From Absidia repens (Eukaryota; Mucoromycota; Mucoromycetes; Mucorales; Cunninghamellaceae), in the NCBI GenBank assembly GCA_002105175.1, contig MCGE01000029.1:124001-188000 (forward strand): 64,000 nt of DNA, given 5' to 3'. Each line of letters starts with the position of its first letter. Position 1 is the stretch's first letter. Below the pieces are notes generated by a model. That model made no database searches. It was not told the origin of the DNA and saw only the letters and a program-made list of their open reading frames with translations. The position numbers were made by a program, and so were the translations under genes. Shown here piece by piece: positions 36,350-47,624 of the stretch.

Positions 36350-37260
36350 GCAAATCCTGTTATACAATGTTACTTTCCGAAAATCGGCTTTTGCCTATGA
36401 AATTCTCAACAAACCACATGGCACTTACCGGCTTGGATGCAAAGTATAATGATCTGCATAGTGACTCTTCGTCGGTCAACGATCATGGACGAAGCTACGA
36501 AAGGTCCATAACCGATGCCTTACCATAGTCTAGCATTTACGGTTTATCTACAATTTGAAGCGTGTCACTCAGCCTGATAATTGTACATTCACCACTGACA
36601 ACATGCGGAATATATGGCTACGGATATCAAGCTGGATATGTAAAACTGAAATAATATACTTACAAACTACTTTTCCTTTTTAGTAGAAGAACGCTATGTA
36701 GCTCCGAAATCACTGCTGAAAAAATGGTGATGATGTGAACGGTGCCTATGACTCATGGGTAATAGATAATAGTATAAATAAACAAATATTCTTATTTATT
36801 TATTTATTTTACTTATTAGATGGAAATCACTCGAAAAATAACTGTTTCCGTTGTATTAAAAATGTCCATATCAAAGCAAGTACACAGGAAGAAAGGAACT
36901 CATGTAAAAGTATCTTTGTTGAATTGACTTCAGATTTCACTTTAGATTCGAAAATAATGCCAATCTCAACGCGTTCATGATATATCGCCGTCTGCCTTAG
37001 CTGGCCAAAAGATATTGGGCTGTCTCTTGCCTGCATGAATATGTCGACATCAGTGATACAATAATTTGGCACGGTACGGAGTTCCCTTCCCGATGTTTGA
37101 AAGTTAGTCGATTTTTACCATCTTGTTTATCAATAATGAAGACCCATATTTGGGACTGGCCTATAGGAATATATGTACCGGTGCAATCATTCAATGGTCA
37201 TTTACCAACGATTAGGGGATATACTCAACAAGATACCAATACAACCCTTATCATGGTCTC
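35229..37260 (+). pseudogene. decayed multi-exon gene, possibly a secreted/membrane protein
   Basis: A series of coding-like exons with frame breaks. 35229–35306 encodes MLLLLLQCLILGLIFCWSW…, a signal-anchor-like start with a GTAAGT donor. The next exon (about 35431) reads MLQLNEIALVLDSKGG then hits TAA; dropping one base from the G6 run near 35473 would reopen the frame to NGTSNFMTSK. 35684–35880 reads ASAGYDSKTANIYEATS…; 36188–36267 reads TLGDEAGIGPEIPTLHGG followed by SYYCGAFK and a GTAAAT donor; about 36356 reads ILLYNVTFRKSAFAYEILN. Frames do not join without changes. A kelch/beta-propeller origin is conceivable but unproven. Most likely a pseudogene; homopolymer sequencing error is the alternative. 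Confidence 0.4.
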
Positions 37261-37595
37261 CTAGCTGTTATCCCCCCCCTCCTTCACCGCATCTTCAATT
37301 GATTTTATTTATTGCTGCTAGTCAAAAATATATACATTTATTTATTGTAGTTTAAAAAACTCTTCTTTATGTCAATTTATCAATTAAATAAAAAAGCACT
37401 ATTGAAATATCTATACATGCGATCATTATACTATCATTGTTATTGTATATATATATATTCTTAAGAATCGCTCTGACTACTGATTGCTCACTTTAATTCC
37501 ATCTTCATCGGCCATAAAATCCAGGCCCTAATTCCACATCACACATTACTACCCAAATCCCATTTACACTTTAATCATTGAATACGGTATGACAA

Positions 37596-37598
<3 letters not shown>

Positions 37599-37660
<62 letters not shown>
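37599..37660 (+). repeat. A62 homopolymer at the 5' edge of repeat copy F
   Basis: An uninterrupted run of 62 A, ending immediately before the CACGTG-bearing start of copy F. Length in such runs is assembly-sensitive. Confidence 0.8.
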
Positions 37661-37661
<1 letters not shown>

Positions 37662-38735
37662 AACTTCACGTCCCGCCCACGTGAATATTTATTTTCGTCT
37701 CTTTTTGTTTTTTTTTCACACTCTTTCTTTTTTATCTTCACCATTCAACTTCCTTGAGGCTATGGTGATCTTAGATTAGTGTCAGGACTAGTTTAGAAGC
37801 GGTTTCAGAACAGCGATTACAAGATGCATGGGGAAATCTTTTCATTTTGGATTCAGGATTTGGGACTACCATTGTTAGTTGGCTTTTTCGGGGGCCTTCA
37901 TTAGCTTAGTTTGTCCATAGTTTGTATCTACAATTGAATAAAATATGTCTCCTTTAAATTGCGTCAATGAAAAAATGTTCCATTAGTATTGTTCATGTCC
38001 TGTGCGATACAATATAGCAAATTCAATGTTTACATTTGATTTCTTAGATTAGTGCTGACCATTCTTTTAAATCTCGTAGCAGATCCTTCCATCAAACCCA
38101 ATGTTACAATGAGCCTCTCATCATTAGTGTTAGTATCTACCAATATGCTTCAATAAAATATTCCTTTTGATTGAATATCTTCTGACTTGGTCTACAATGA
38201 ACAATGTCGTTATTGTAGAAATTTTGTGAGTGTCTGCCAAGCATTTACTTTCTCGTTCACCTAGTATGGTCGCTTCCCCGTCCTGAAGACTCAGGAACAG
38301 GTTGGCATCCTTGGACTATTTGATACAAAAATAACCATATTCAATATATAAATAAATATAGACCGCGCTGTATGTGTAGATGTCCATATTTGAGTATTTT
38401 ACACTGTTTTTCTAGCCTATCGATAACTGCTTTCTCCGCAACCCTATGGCCTAGTAAATTGTTGACAGTTCTAGGTCATATGGTACGGAAAGCGGCCCGA
38501 ATTTCCCCTTCCTCCCTCCAGCGTTCATATCCATTGACATATACCGTGCCATCCGCATAACCTTCACCAGGCTAAACACACTCTGAATATCCAGCTATGT
38601 TATTTTTGTTTTTGTTTGTTACCGTTGGTTTTACTTATTATTTTGCGCCCGTTGTCTAATAAAAACAATACTCCCCTCTCTCTCACTCTCTTCCCCACTC
38701 CAAATTGAAGGTAACTGAGCCCCATAGGTCGCCTA
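37661..38735 (+). repeat. dispersed repeat copy F
   Basis: CACGTG at 37678–37683 in TCCCGCCCACGTGAATAT, the A-box-like TAGTTTAGAAG (37789), the anchor GATGCATGGGGAAA (about 37823), TTGAATAAAATATGTC (about 37935) and repeated CAATAAAA modules. The end at GGTAACTGAGCCCCA (about 38709) matches the CAGTTGAGCC ends of copies B and L. A 62-codon frame near 38372 is not supported. Confidence 0.7.
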
Positions 38736-38755
38736 TCAAGATGAAAGATACAAAT

Positions 38756-39935
38756 GTGGGTGTCCAAGTATGTGTGTAATTGAATGGTGGGCGATAGCAT
38801 AGTGGCGGTTACTATGGCTGTAGGCTTTAGGTGTGAGCTTATGGGCGTAAACTTTAGAGCATTTTACAATTAATTGTATGAGAGATGGATGGTTGGTTTG
38901 GTGACAAAATATGATTGTATAATATGTTTGAAGATGCATGGAAAATTTGAAGTTGAACGGTTTCCTGGTTCGTTTTATATAAATCAAAGAAGAAAATATT
39001 GCACATTAACTCGATTTTGCAGGCTGTAAAGCCAGATTTTTTTGGCGGTGTGTGAATTCAACCGCCGCCGCCAGCCTGCATTGTTTGTCTAGAAAAAAAA
39101 AGGGGAAGGGGCACCGAGAAAAAAAAAAAATAGAAATCGACGGGAATGAGCCAACGTCTGTTCACTGTTTTGGGCTCGTAGTGGACCTGGTGGCCTTGGC
39201 GTTCTGTTAGAACTAGTTTAGAAGGATTTTAGAAAAGGGATTGCAAGAAACATCGGGAAACCCTTTCATTTTGGTTCTAGGATCTTGGGGAAATATGTTG
39301 ATTAGCTTGGTACATGTATGTCACTTTTCTTCAATAGAGCATATCTCTGCTTCAATAAAACTTGTCTTTGTTCGAAAAAAAAAAAAATGTGTATTTGTTT
39401 CAATGATGTGCGTTCAAGCTTCATTAGAAGTTTGGAGATCCCTTTTAGAGATCCCTTTTTTTTATTTGACATTGTTCCTTCTTCTACACCATCCATCTAG
39501 ACTAGCACCTCTCTCAACTACAATTTGCGGTCTATATTTACATATTCTTTCCTTTTAGTATAGTATTGGCTATCATGATTCAATAAAAGCTTTTTTTATT
39601 TTGCAATGAACAATGGGATGGCAAAGCTATTCTGCTGTGATAGGCTATTTTACATACTATTCTATTGCAGTAGACTATTCGACAAACTATTCTAATACGG
39701 TACACAGTCTGTGTTTGATGGGGGGTTTTATTATTTTTTATTGGTTTGGAAAGCCCATAGCAGGTATTACTACTTTTGGAAGGCTCTCCCAGCGCTTTTT
39801 TAGCGGTATGGAGGGGTTGTTCTGTGTGTGTATGGGGATATTGGAGGGGGAAAAAAAATGGTATGAGTAGAAGGAGTATGTGACTAGAAAGCGGATCCAA
39901 GCAAACGTGGATGTCCAAGTATGTGTGTGGTTGAG
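38756..39935 (+). repeat. direct-repeat unit G (left copy of about 1.15-kb pair)
   Basis: Begins with GTGGGTGTCCAAGTATGTGT (38756) and ends at the same motif (about 39908). It contains GCAGGCTGTAAAGCCAG (39020), a CCGCCGCCGCCAGCC stretch (39062), the family anchor GGGAAACCCTTTCATTTTGG (about 39255) and tail modules. About 90% alike by eye with unit H. The CACGTG head is replaced by the CCGCCGCC segment. Confidence 0.75.
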
Positions 39936-40369
39936 CATATAAAAAGTACAATAATTCCACTTCAAGTAGTATATAAAAAGTACAATCTTTCCACTTCAGG
40001 TAGCATATAAAAAGTACAATCTTTCCACTTCAAGTAGTATATAAAAAGTACAATATTTCCACTTCAGGTAGCATATAAAAAGTACAATATTTCTACTTCA
40101 GGTAGTATATAAAAAGTACAATCTTTCCACTTCAGGTAGCATATAAAAAGTATAATAATTCCACTTCAAGTAGTATATAAAAAGTACAATATTTCCACTT
40201 CAGGTAGCATATAAAAAGTACAATATTTCCACTTCAGGTAGCATATAAAAAGTATAATAATTCCACTTCAAGTAGTATATAAAAAGTACAATATTTCCAC
40301 TTCAGGTAGCATATAAAAAGTACAATATTTCCACTTCAGGTAGCATATAAAAAGTACAATATTTCTACT
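39936..40369 (+). repeat. 34-bp minisatellite, 12.8 copies
   Basis: The unit CATATAAAAAGTACAATNNT followed by TCCACTTCAGGTAG repeats with a strict 34-bp period from 39936; the thirteenth, partial copy starts at 40344. Units differ at a few positions (AATCTT/AATATT/AATAAT; CAGG/CAAG; CAT/TAT). There are no unique spacers. It is exactly bracketed by direct-repeat units G and H. Confidence 0.95.
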
Positions 40370-40370
40370 G

Positions 40371-41615
40371 GGCAATAATGTAGAGGCGGTTATTATGGCT
40401 GTAGGCTTTAGCTGTGAGCTTATAGGCGTAAACTTTAGAGCATTGTGCAATTAATTGTATGAGAGATGGATGGTTGGTTTGGTGACAAAAATTGAATGTA
40501 TAATATGTCTAAAGATGCATGGAAAATTTGAAGTTGAACGGTCTGGTAGTTCGTTTTATATAAAGCGAAGAAGAAAATATAGCACGTTAACTCGATTTTG
40601 CAGGCTGTAAAGCCAGATTTTTTTGGCAGTGTGTGAATTCAACCGCCGCCGCCAGCCTGCATTGTTTGTCTAGAAAAAAAAAAGGGGAAGGGGCACCGAG
40701 AAAAAAAAAAAAAAAATAGAAATCAACGGGAATGAGCCAACGTCTGTTCACTGTTTTGGGCTCCTTGCGGACCTGGTGGCCTTGGATTTCTGTTAGAACT
40801 AGTTTAGAAGGGTTTTAGAAAAGGGATTGCAAGAAGCATGGGGAAACCCTTTCATTTTGAGTCTATGGTCTTGGGGAAATATCTTGATTAGCTTAGTACA
40901 TGTATGACACTTTTCTTCAATAAAGCATATCTCTGCTTCAATAAAACTTGTCTTTGTTTCAAAAAAATGTGTAGTTGCTTCAATGATGTGTGTATAAGCT
41001 TTATTAGAAGTTTGGAGATCCCTTTTAGAGATCCCTTTTTTTTTTTTATTTGACATCGTTCCTTCTTCTACACCATTCATTTAGACTAGCACTTCTCTCA
41101 ACTACTATTAGCGGCCTCTATTTATATCTTCTTTTCTTTTAGTTTAGTATTGACTATTATGATTCAATAAAAGGCTTTTTTATTTTGCAATGAACAATGG
41201 GACGGCAAAGCTATTCTACTATGATAGGCTATTTTACATACTATTCTATTGCGGTAGACTATTCGACAAACTATTCTAATATGGTACACTGTCTGTGTTT
41301 GATGGGGGTTTCTTACTATTTTTTTATTGGTTTGGAAAGCCTATAGCAGGTATTGCTGCTTTTGGAAGCCTCCCCCGGGCCTTTTTAGGGTGATTTTATT
41401 GGATTTTTAGCGGTATGGAGGTCTTTGTTCTGTGTGTGTATGGGGATATTGGAGGGAAAAGAAAAAAAAAAGGTATGAATAGAAGGAGAATGTGACTAGA
41501 AAGCGGATCCAGGAAATGTGGGTGTCCAAGTATGTGTGTGGTTCTGGGGAAGGGGATTTAATTTTATTGAAAAGCACATTTCAATGACCTCCCACCGGCC
41601 CTGACACCCAGTAGA

Positions 41616-41646
<31 letters not shown>

Positions 41647-41745
41647 GTTTGAAAGTGTGAGAATGCTTTGATATTAAATCTAAAAAAATGGCAACACTAC
41701 ATCACTAATGGTTTACCTTACATTCCTGCTGACCTGCACTCTTTC
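40371..41745 (+). repeat. direct-repeat unit H (right copy) with family tail
   Basis: Repeats unit G from GGCGGTTATTATGGCTG (about 40386) through GTCCAAGTATGTGTGTGG (about 41523), then continues into the family tail (GACACCCAGT at about 41602, GAAAGTGTGAGAATG at about 41652, TTCCTGCTGACCTGC at about 41722) also present in copy L near 62266–62440. A T24-type run lies at 41619–41646. No gene. Confidence 0.75.
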
Positions 41746-41944
41746 TTTTTCATTTTTTATGCATTTGTTCATCCAGTACATAGAATGGATTCAAAAGCCC
41801 GCTTCCTTTCGCGTGCTCAGCCACTTGCTTTTCTTTTTTGCCAGGGCGGGCTCACCAAAAAAAAAGATGTCAACTGAGATTCATTTTTATTTTTCTCTCT
41901 TTTTTTTTTTTTTTATTGTTGCTTACTTTTACCCCTCTATTCCA

Positions 41945-42644
41945 ATGTTATTTTCAGCTTTACGAAATGTAGGCCTCAATGCCTCATCCTCTATCAAAGG
42001 TAAAGGAAAATACGAGCATTCACAACAAACGGACTTTTTGCTCATCGTACATATTCTCTCTCTCTTATTTTTTCTTGGAAATTAATCCTTGTAGCAACTC
42101 TCTCTCCAGCAAGTAAGTTTCGAACGACTGTTTCTCATGTCTTTTCGCCATACTGATCTCATGCCCCTCCTTTGTTTTGTTTTGTTTTTTTCTTTAAAAA
42201 AAAAAATTAATAGTTATGATGCGCCGAGGAATGTCGACCGTAAACAACCAAATGTCCAGCACACTTGATGCCAACACTTCATCTTGTGTCCAAAAATTAC
42301 GAGATCAATTACGCTTCTACGCCGTGGCTGAAATCGCCGGACGCCCTTTTTTAATTACACAAAATGACAAGGTGATTGTCAACCGACTCAATGATGTCAA
42401 GGTGGGTGATGTGTTACAATTGGATCGGGTACGGGAATTGGGCAGCAAGGACTACTCTCTCGTGGGCCAACCTTACGTGCAGGACGCTGTCTATGACATC
42501 CAGGCCACCGTGCTTGAACACACCAAAAGCAAAATGATCCAAATCGTCAAGAAGAAGAGAAGAAAGAACTACAAGCGTACCATCGAACACAAGCAAACCC
42601 ATACAGTCTTACGTATCTCCAAAGTAGATGTGGTGAAGCCATGA
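41945..42644 (+). CDS. MRPL49: mitochondrial large-subunit ribosomal protein bL21m
   Basis: Three exons, 41945–41999, 42095–42112 (an 18-nt microexon) and 42214–42644, give 167 residues. The N-terminus (MLFSALRNVGLNASSS…) looks like a mitochondrial presequence. The body matches bacterial L21/bL21m: the FYAVAEIAGRPFLITQNDKV strand, VGDVLQLDRVRELG, VQDAVYDIQATVLEHTKS, KKKRRKNYKRTIEHKQ and the ending TVLRISKV. It is a component of the mitochondrial 54S subunit. The symbol follows yeast naming (YmL49). The microexon is inferred from frame and AG/GT signals; without it the presequence would differ but the ribosomal domain is unaffected. AATAAA at 42841–42846. Confidence 0.88.
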
Positions 42645-43036
42645 ATGCATGATTGGAGTTGAAGGCATTTTTCAATTTTAGTTTTATTTTATTTTTTTGG
42701 TTGGTTGGTGAGGTGATGCTGGAGGTTTTTATTTAGTTTTTTATCATAGAAAATCCCCTCCTCCATTAGTTTATATATTTTTTAGCTTTTTTTTTATGTT
42801 TACATAAAGATATACATATTTTTTTATTTGATTAGAATACAATAAACATTTTGCAGCTTTATTATATATATCTTTGTCAATACTTTGTATCCGTCTTTTG
42901 TGATTATGTGATATTCGCGGTGTTTGAACTATTGGTTTTTGTCCCCATAAATTCCTCTGTCTCACCCTTTCTTTTTTGTCTCTCCCTTTTTTTTTTTGTT
43001 TTCTATATTCTATTATTACCTCATATTACTAATAGT
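42645..43036. other. bL21m 3' UTR and DPL1 5' flank
   Basis: Compact spacer with the bL21m poly(A) signal (42841–42846) and a T-rich leader before ATG 43037. No gene seen. Confidence 0.5.
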
Positions 43037-45441
43037 ATGGCTAACTCCTTCTCACGACCGGATGCTTTGTTGCAGTTGACAACACTTTCCAACAAGGTAT
43101 TGGACAGCCGTCGTCTTGCGCTACTGAAAAATGTGGTCTTTTTACTGGTCCTCTATCACTACTGGGGTCGCTTTTATGCCAAGGTACTGGTGGGTGGTCC
43201 TGTTCGGGCTCTGCATGACTTTAAAGACCATTTGAAAAAGGTAAAAACAAGAGGGTTATCTACCTATGAAAAAAGAGGCGCCAACTTGCTTACACTACTT
43301 CGTTATAGATTATCTTTCGACAGATGCGGCGTATCCCTTCTATCCAAGCCAAAATTGATGCGGAACTTGGCAAGACAATCACCGAAATGGAGGAATCCAT
43401 GTTTTCCAAGGAAGGCGACATTGTACATCACCACCAATTACCTGCCCATGGAATGACGATTGATCAAGTCCGGGACAGCTTGACAAAGTACGCCAAAAAA
43501 GATAAATCATATTGTTACTACGCGTGCATGCCCTTTTATTCTTTGAAATTAACTGATTTCTTTCTTTTTTTCATGTTAGACTTCAAAATATGGAATGTGC
43601 AGATTGGAAAGGTGGTCGAGTATCAGGTACAATTTATCATGGCGGTTCTGAATTGACTGATCTCCTGGCAGAAGCTTATCGTATGTTTGCCGTTGCCAAC
43701 CCGTTACATCCTGAAGTCTTCCCGGGTATTCGGCGAATGGAGGCCGAATCGGTGGCCATGGTGTTGAATATGTATAATGCGCCTGCGACTGGATGTGGCA
43801 CGATGACGAGTGGCGGTACTGAATCTATTGTGATGGCTTGCAAGACGTATCGTGATATGTACAAGGACTTGAAAGGGATTACGGATCCTGAAATGTAAGT
43901 TGAAACAATAAAATAAATAGTGTATGGATATAGAGAGAGCGAGAACGTGGGGGGAACCTGACGGAAGGACTCACTCCTTTTTCCTTTTTCCTTTTGTTGT
44001 TGTTGTTGTTGTTGTTGTTAGGGTGGTACCTGTTACCATCCATGCCGCTTTTATGAAGGCAGCTGGATACTTCAACATCAAATTAATCACTGTCCCTGTG
44101 GATCCAGTCACTTACAAAGTCGATGTGAAGCGAATGGAGAAAGCAATCACAAGAAACACAATCATGGTACGTGTGACACCACCACCCTCCCAAAAAAAAA
44201 ATTAACCTTCTTTTTTTTTGAAATTTTTTATTTACCATATATAGATTGCTGGGTCTGCTGTGAATTTCCCTCATGGTATTGCGGATGACATTGTAGCCTT
44301 GGGACAATTGGCTAAAAAACGCAACATTGGACTTCATGTGGATTGTTGCTTAGGCTCTTTCATCATGCCGTTCCTCGAAAAGGCCGGTTTCCCTACCACA
44401 CCTTTTGATTTCCGAGTAGATGGCGTGACTTCAATCTCGTGTGATACTCACAAGGTAAAAACAGGAAGAAGAAAAAAAAAAGAGAGAGAGAGAGAGCGGG
44501 AAAAAAAGAAAAAAGTGATACATAGTGAGTGAATGAATAGAAGGGAAACTTTAACTTTTTTTTTTGTATAGTACGGATTTGCTGCGAAGGGTTCTTCTAT
44601 TATCATGTACCGTTACCCAAGTATTCGGAAGTATCAATATTTCCTTTCCGCGGACTGGACGGGTGGCATTTATGCATCTCCGAGTGTAGCTGGTTCAAGG
44701 TGAGAAAAATACTTATAGGAGAGAGGAGAGGAACAGGGTATCCAGTCTGGTAAGGAAAAATGGTTGATTCTTTTTTTTTTTTTTTTTTAATCTTATAGAC
44801 CTGGTGCATTGATTGCAGGCTGTTGGGCAGCTTTGATGAAAATGGGCGAAGATGGTTACTTGGACACTTGTCAACAAATCATTGGAACTCGACGAAAGAT
44901 TCAGGAAGGGTAAGGAAGGGAAAGATAAAAATAAGGTCGATCAAACGGAAAAATGAATCGCTAAACCCTGGTAATATCTATCATAGCATTGAATCTATAC
45001 CTCAATTACATGTGAAAGGTAGCCCTATTGGTCCTGTTGGTAAGTCGAACAAAAACAAAAGGGGGGGGAGGGCGGGAAGGGAGATATAGCAATGGTCATT
45101 TATAGATTGATGAGTTTCTTTTATTCTGTTTTGTAGTTGCATTTGGTGCCGAAGAATCAATGAACGTATATGATGTTGGTGACAAATTGTCTTCTCGTGG
45201 ATGGAACATCAGTCCTTTACAAAACCCTCCTGCATTACATATTTCTGTGACATTACTATGGGTGAACAGTGCCGATCAATTTGTCAAGGATCTCAAGGAA
45301 TCTGTCCAAGAACTGGTCACCAACCCTAGCAGTGGCAAAGGTAGCACGGCGTCGATTTACGGTACAGCTGCAAGTATTCCAGACAAGTCGATTGTTGAAG
45401 ATGTGGCAGCTTCCTTCATTGATCTTTTATACAAGGCATAG
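43037..45441 (+). CDS. DPL1: sphingosine-1-phosphate lyase
   Basis: Nine exons (43037–43240, 43324–43487, 43580–43894, 44022–44166, 44245–44454, 44572–44699, 44799–44909, 44987–45039, 45137–45441) give 544 residues (human SGPL1 568, yeast Dpl1 589). This PLP enzyme of the ER cleaves long-chain base phosphates to a fatty aldehyde and phosphoethanolamine, the exit step of sphingolipid catabolism. Seen: one N-terminal membrane segment ([16 protein letters not shown]), [62 protein letters not shown], and the PLP-lysine motif [14 protein letters not shown] with Lys at about 346, split by an intron directly after the Lys codon. AATAAA at 45599–45604. Confidence 0.95.
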
Positions 45442-46139
45442 AAAAACATTCTTCCCCGTCCTTCTCTTCACATACTCCCCCCCCTTCTCTCTTATCTGTC
45501 AAATATACATTTAGCTTATCACCCTCTCCCTGACACACACATACACACACTCCTCCTCCTTATTTTTTATGGTCTCAATTTATCATTATTGTTTACAGAA
45601 TAAAGAACCGTTTTTATTTTATATATCTATATGAAAGGATGCTTTGATGGAATGAATTTTTTTAGTATACCAGTAAAATAATAAACATAACGAGCTGGAT
45701 AAATATATATATATAGAATATAGAATACGCAATTCTAGTAGAGGGTATGCTGGTGACGCGGTGTGGGTTGGTTGGTATGAATGGTAGAGCGAGAATACAG
45801 CTACATGTCATATGAAATGACATAGAGTTGTCAAGCAATCGCTAGGCATCAGAGGGAGGGCATGTGGAGCAAGTAATTATAATTAAGCCAGAGAAATAAC
45901 CATATAAAGTACTCTACGGCGCGTCGCCGATTACTACACATACAACACGCCTAATATTCATTTCTAGCATTGACCAAACAGGAATATGACGGGTATGTTT
46001 GGTAGAAAGAGGGGGGGAAAAATGTCATAGTGGGTGAATAAGAGTGGAAGCGCTAGGCAAGACACACACTCACACACGCGCGCGCACGCACAGAAAATCT
46101 GCAATAGAGAGACACTGTTTACTATACTATGGGTCAGAT
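45442..46139. other. DPL1 3' UTR and spacer
   Basis: Contains the DPL1 poly(A) signal, a short (TA)n near 45703 and a (CG/CA)n stretch near 46065–46090. No gene seen. Confidence 0.45.
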
Positions 46140-46803
46140 ATTGGTTAATAAAAAGGAACATATTTTATTGAAACATATTAGTTGATACTAAAACTAAAGG
46201 CTGAGGGGTTCATTGTAACAACGAAAGGATCTAGATCTATTGAAGGAAGCATGAGGGAGACTAATGAGATCTAAAGAATGGTCTACACCAATCTAAAAGG
46301 ACGACGATAAAAAAGTGATCTATAATATTTTGCAAGGTATGAGAAAGCTCGAAGGAATGTCTTTTATTGAAGTACGACAACAGTTGATACGAAACAAAAG
46401 GAGCAATGGTAGTAAAACAGAGATCTGCTGCACATGACATGAAAAAGACTAATGGAACATTTTTGATTGAAGTATGGAAAAAGAGACATATTTTATTTAA
46501 ATGTATATACAAACTAAGGACAAACTAATACTAAACCAAGCTAATGGAGGCTCCAAAAAACCAACTCATGTTGGTTCTAAATCCTGGATCCAAAATGAAA
46601 GGGTGTTCCCATGCATTCTGTAATCCCTATTCTGAAAACACTTCTAAACTAGTCCTAACACTAATCTAAGTCCACCAGAACCCCATAGAAGCTACAATTG
46701 TGAAAAAAAAAAAAAAAAAGATGAAAAAAAAGAAAGAAAGAAAGAAAGAAAGAAAGAGCGCCAAAATTAAAAACGGGCGAAAATAAATATTCACGTGGGC
46801 GGT
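46140..46803 (-). repeat. dispersed repeat copy J
   Basis: Reverse-strand copy. CACGTG 46792–46797 in ATTCACGTGGGCGGTATT, an (AAAG)n microsatellite (about 46733–46757) where copy L has (CTTT)n, CTTCTAAACTAGTCCTAAC (about 46643), the anchor CCAAAATGAAAGGGTGTTCC (46590) and at least three TTTTATT(G/T)AA tail modules. Tail very close to copy E. Confidence 0.7.
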
Positions 46804-47620
46804 ATTTGAATAACAATTGGCAACTACGAGTTGACAGTAAACAGATAACTAATTCTGCAATGCGTATACTTATCGTGCGTTTGATTTTATTTTATTTTTG
46901 ATCCGTTGCAGAAAAAAAAAGGAACCCCTCCTTTTTTTATTTTGGCTTTTGTTTTTTGCAATACATCGTAATTTCATGTCAACAACAGGGTCTGCCTCTT
47001 CCTCTCTCTCTCTCTCTCTCTTTTTTTTGTTTTATGTATAATAATCTATGCCATTCAACATTGGCATCATTGTAATTCTCTTATTGTTTGACAGTAGTCG
47101 GCATTGTCATCGACGCGGTTCATTCGTACTAACCTCCAACATTCAGCACCGACAGCATGGTAGTTTTGTCACTCAACATTGAGTGAGCTGCCTATTTTGA
47201 TTGGCCTAACATATCTAGCGTTATGTTTATCCCAAACTATCAAACCATATCAATAAACCTAGACCTATCCATGCTAAACTTATACGATGATATATAAGCT
47301 ATTTTACCTGATTTACGACTTACTTTTCCCTCTCGAATTCTGGGTCTCTTAATATAAAGTGTGATCCTATTCAATCCGATCATACCATATCATTGAACCA
47401 ATGCCGTCTCACTTTTTCAATACATTCACCCTCATATAAATTAGTTTTTTCTGTTAATCCATGACAGTGAATCAAAGCCATGCCAGCATCATCGCTCACA
47501 CCTCCCTATACTCCTCTCCTCAACTAGACTGGTATATGTCCGGTTTCATATGCGGTATAATATACAGCAATGGTGGAAATATCATAAGAGCACACAAATA
47601 CATTGTATATTTTCAAAAGG
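46804..47620. other. spacer
   Basis: AT-rich with a (CT)n run near 47004–47021. A small perfect hairpin-like motif, CACTCAACATTGAGTG, lies near 47171. No gene seen. Confidence 0.4.
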
Positions 47621-47624
47621 GTTT

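Noticed and set aside
39241..39558. 105-codon frame inside direct-repeat unit G
   Set aside because: The equivalent frame in unit H is interrupted, so it is not under coding constraint.
39936..40369. Regular 34-bp repeats resembling a CRISPR array
   Set aside because: Units abut directly with no unique spacers, the genome is eukaryotic, and no Cas genes exist; it is a minisatellite.
41668..42085. Frames overlapping the start of bL21m
   Set aside because: They run through the repeat tail and T-runs; the frame with the ribosomal protein domain and splice signals is preferred.
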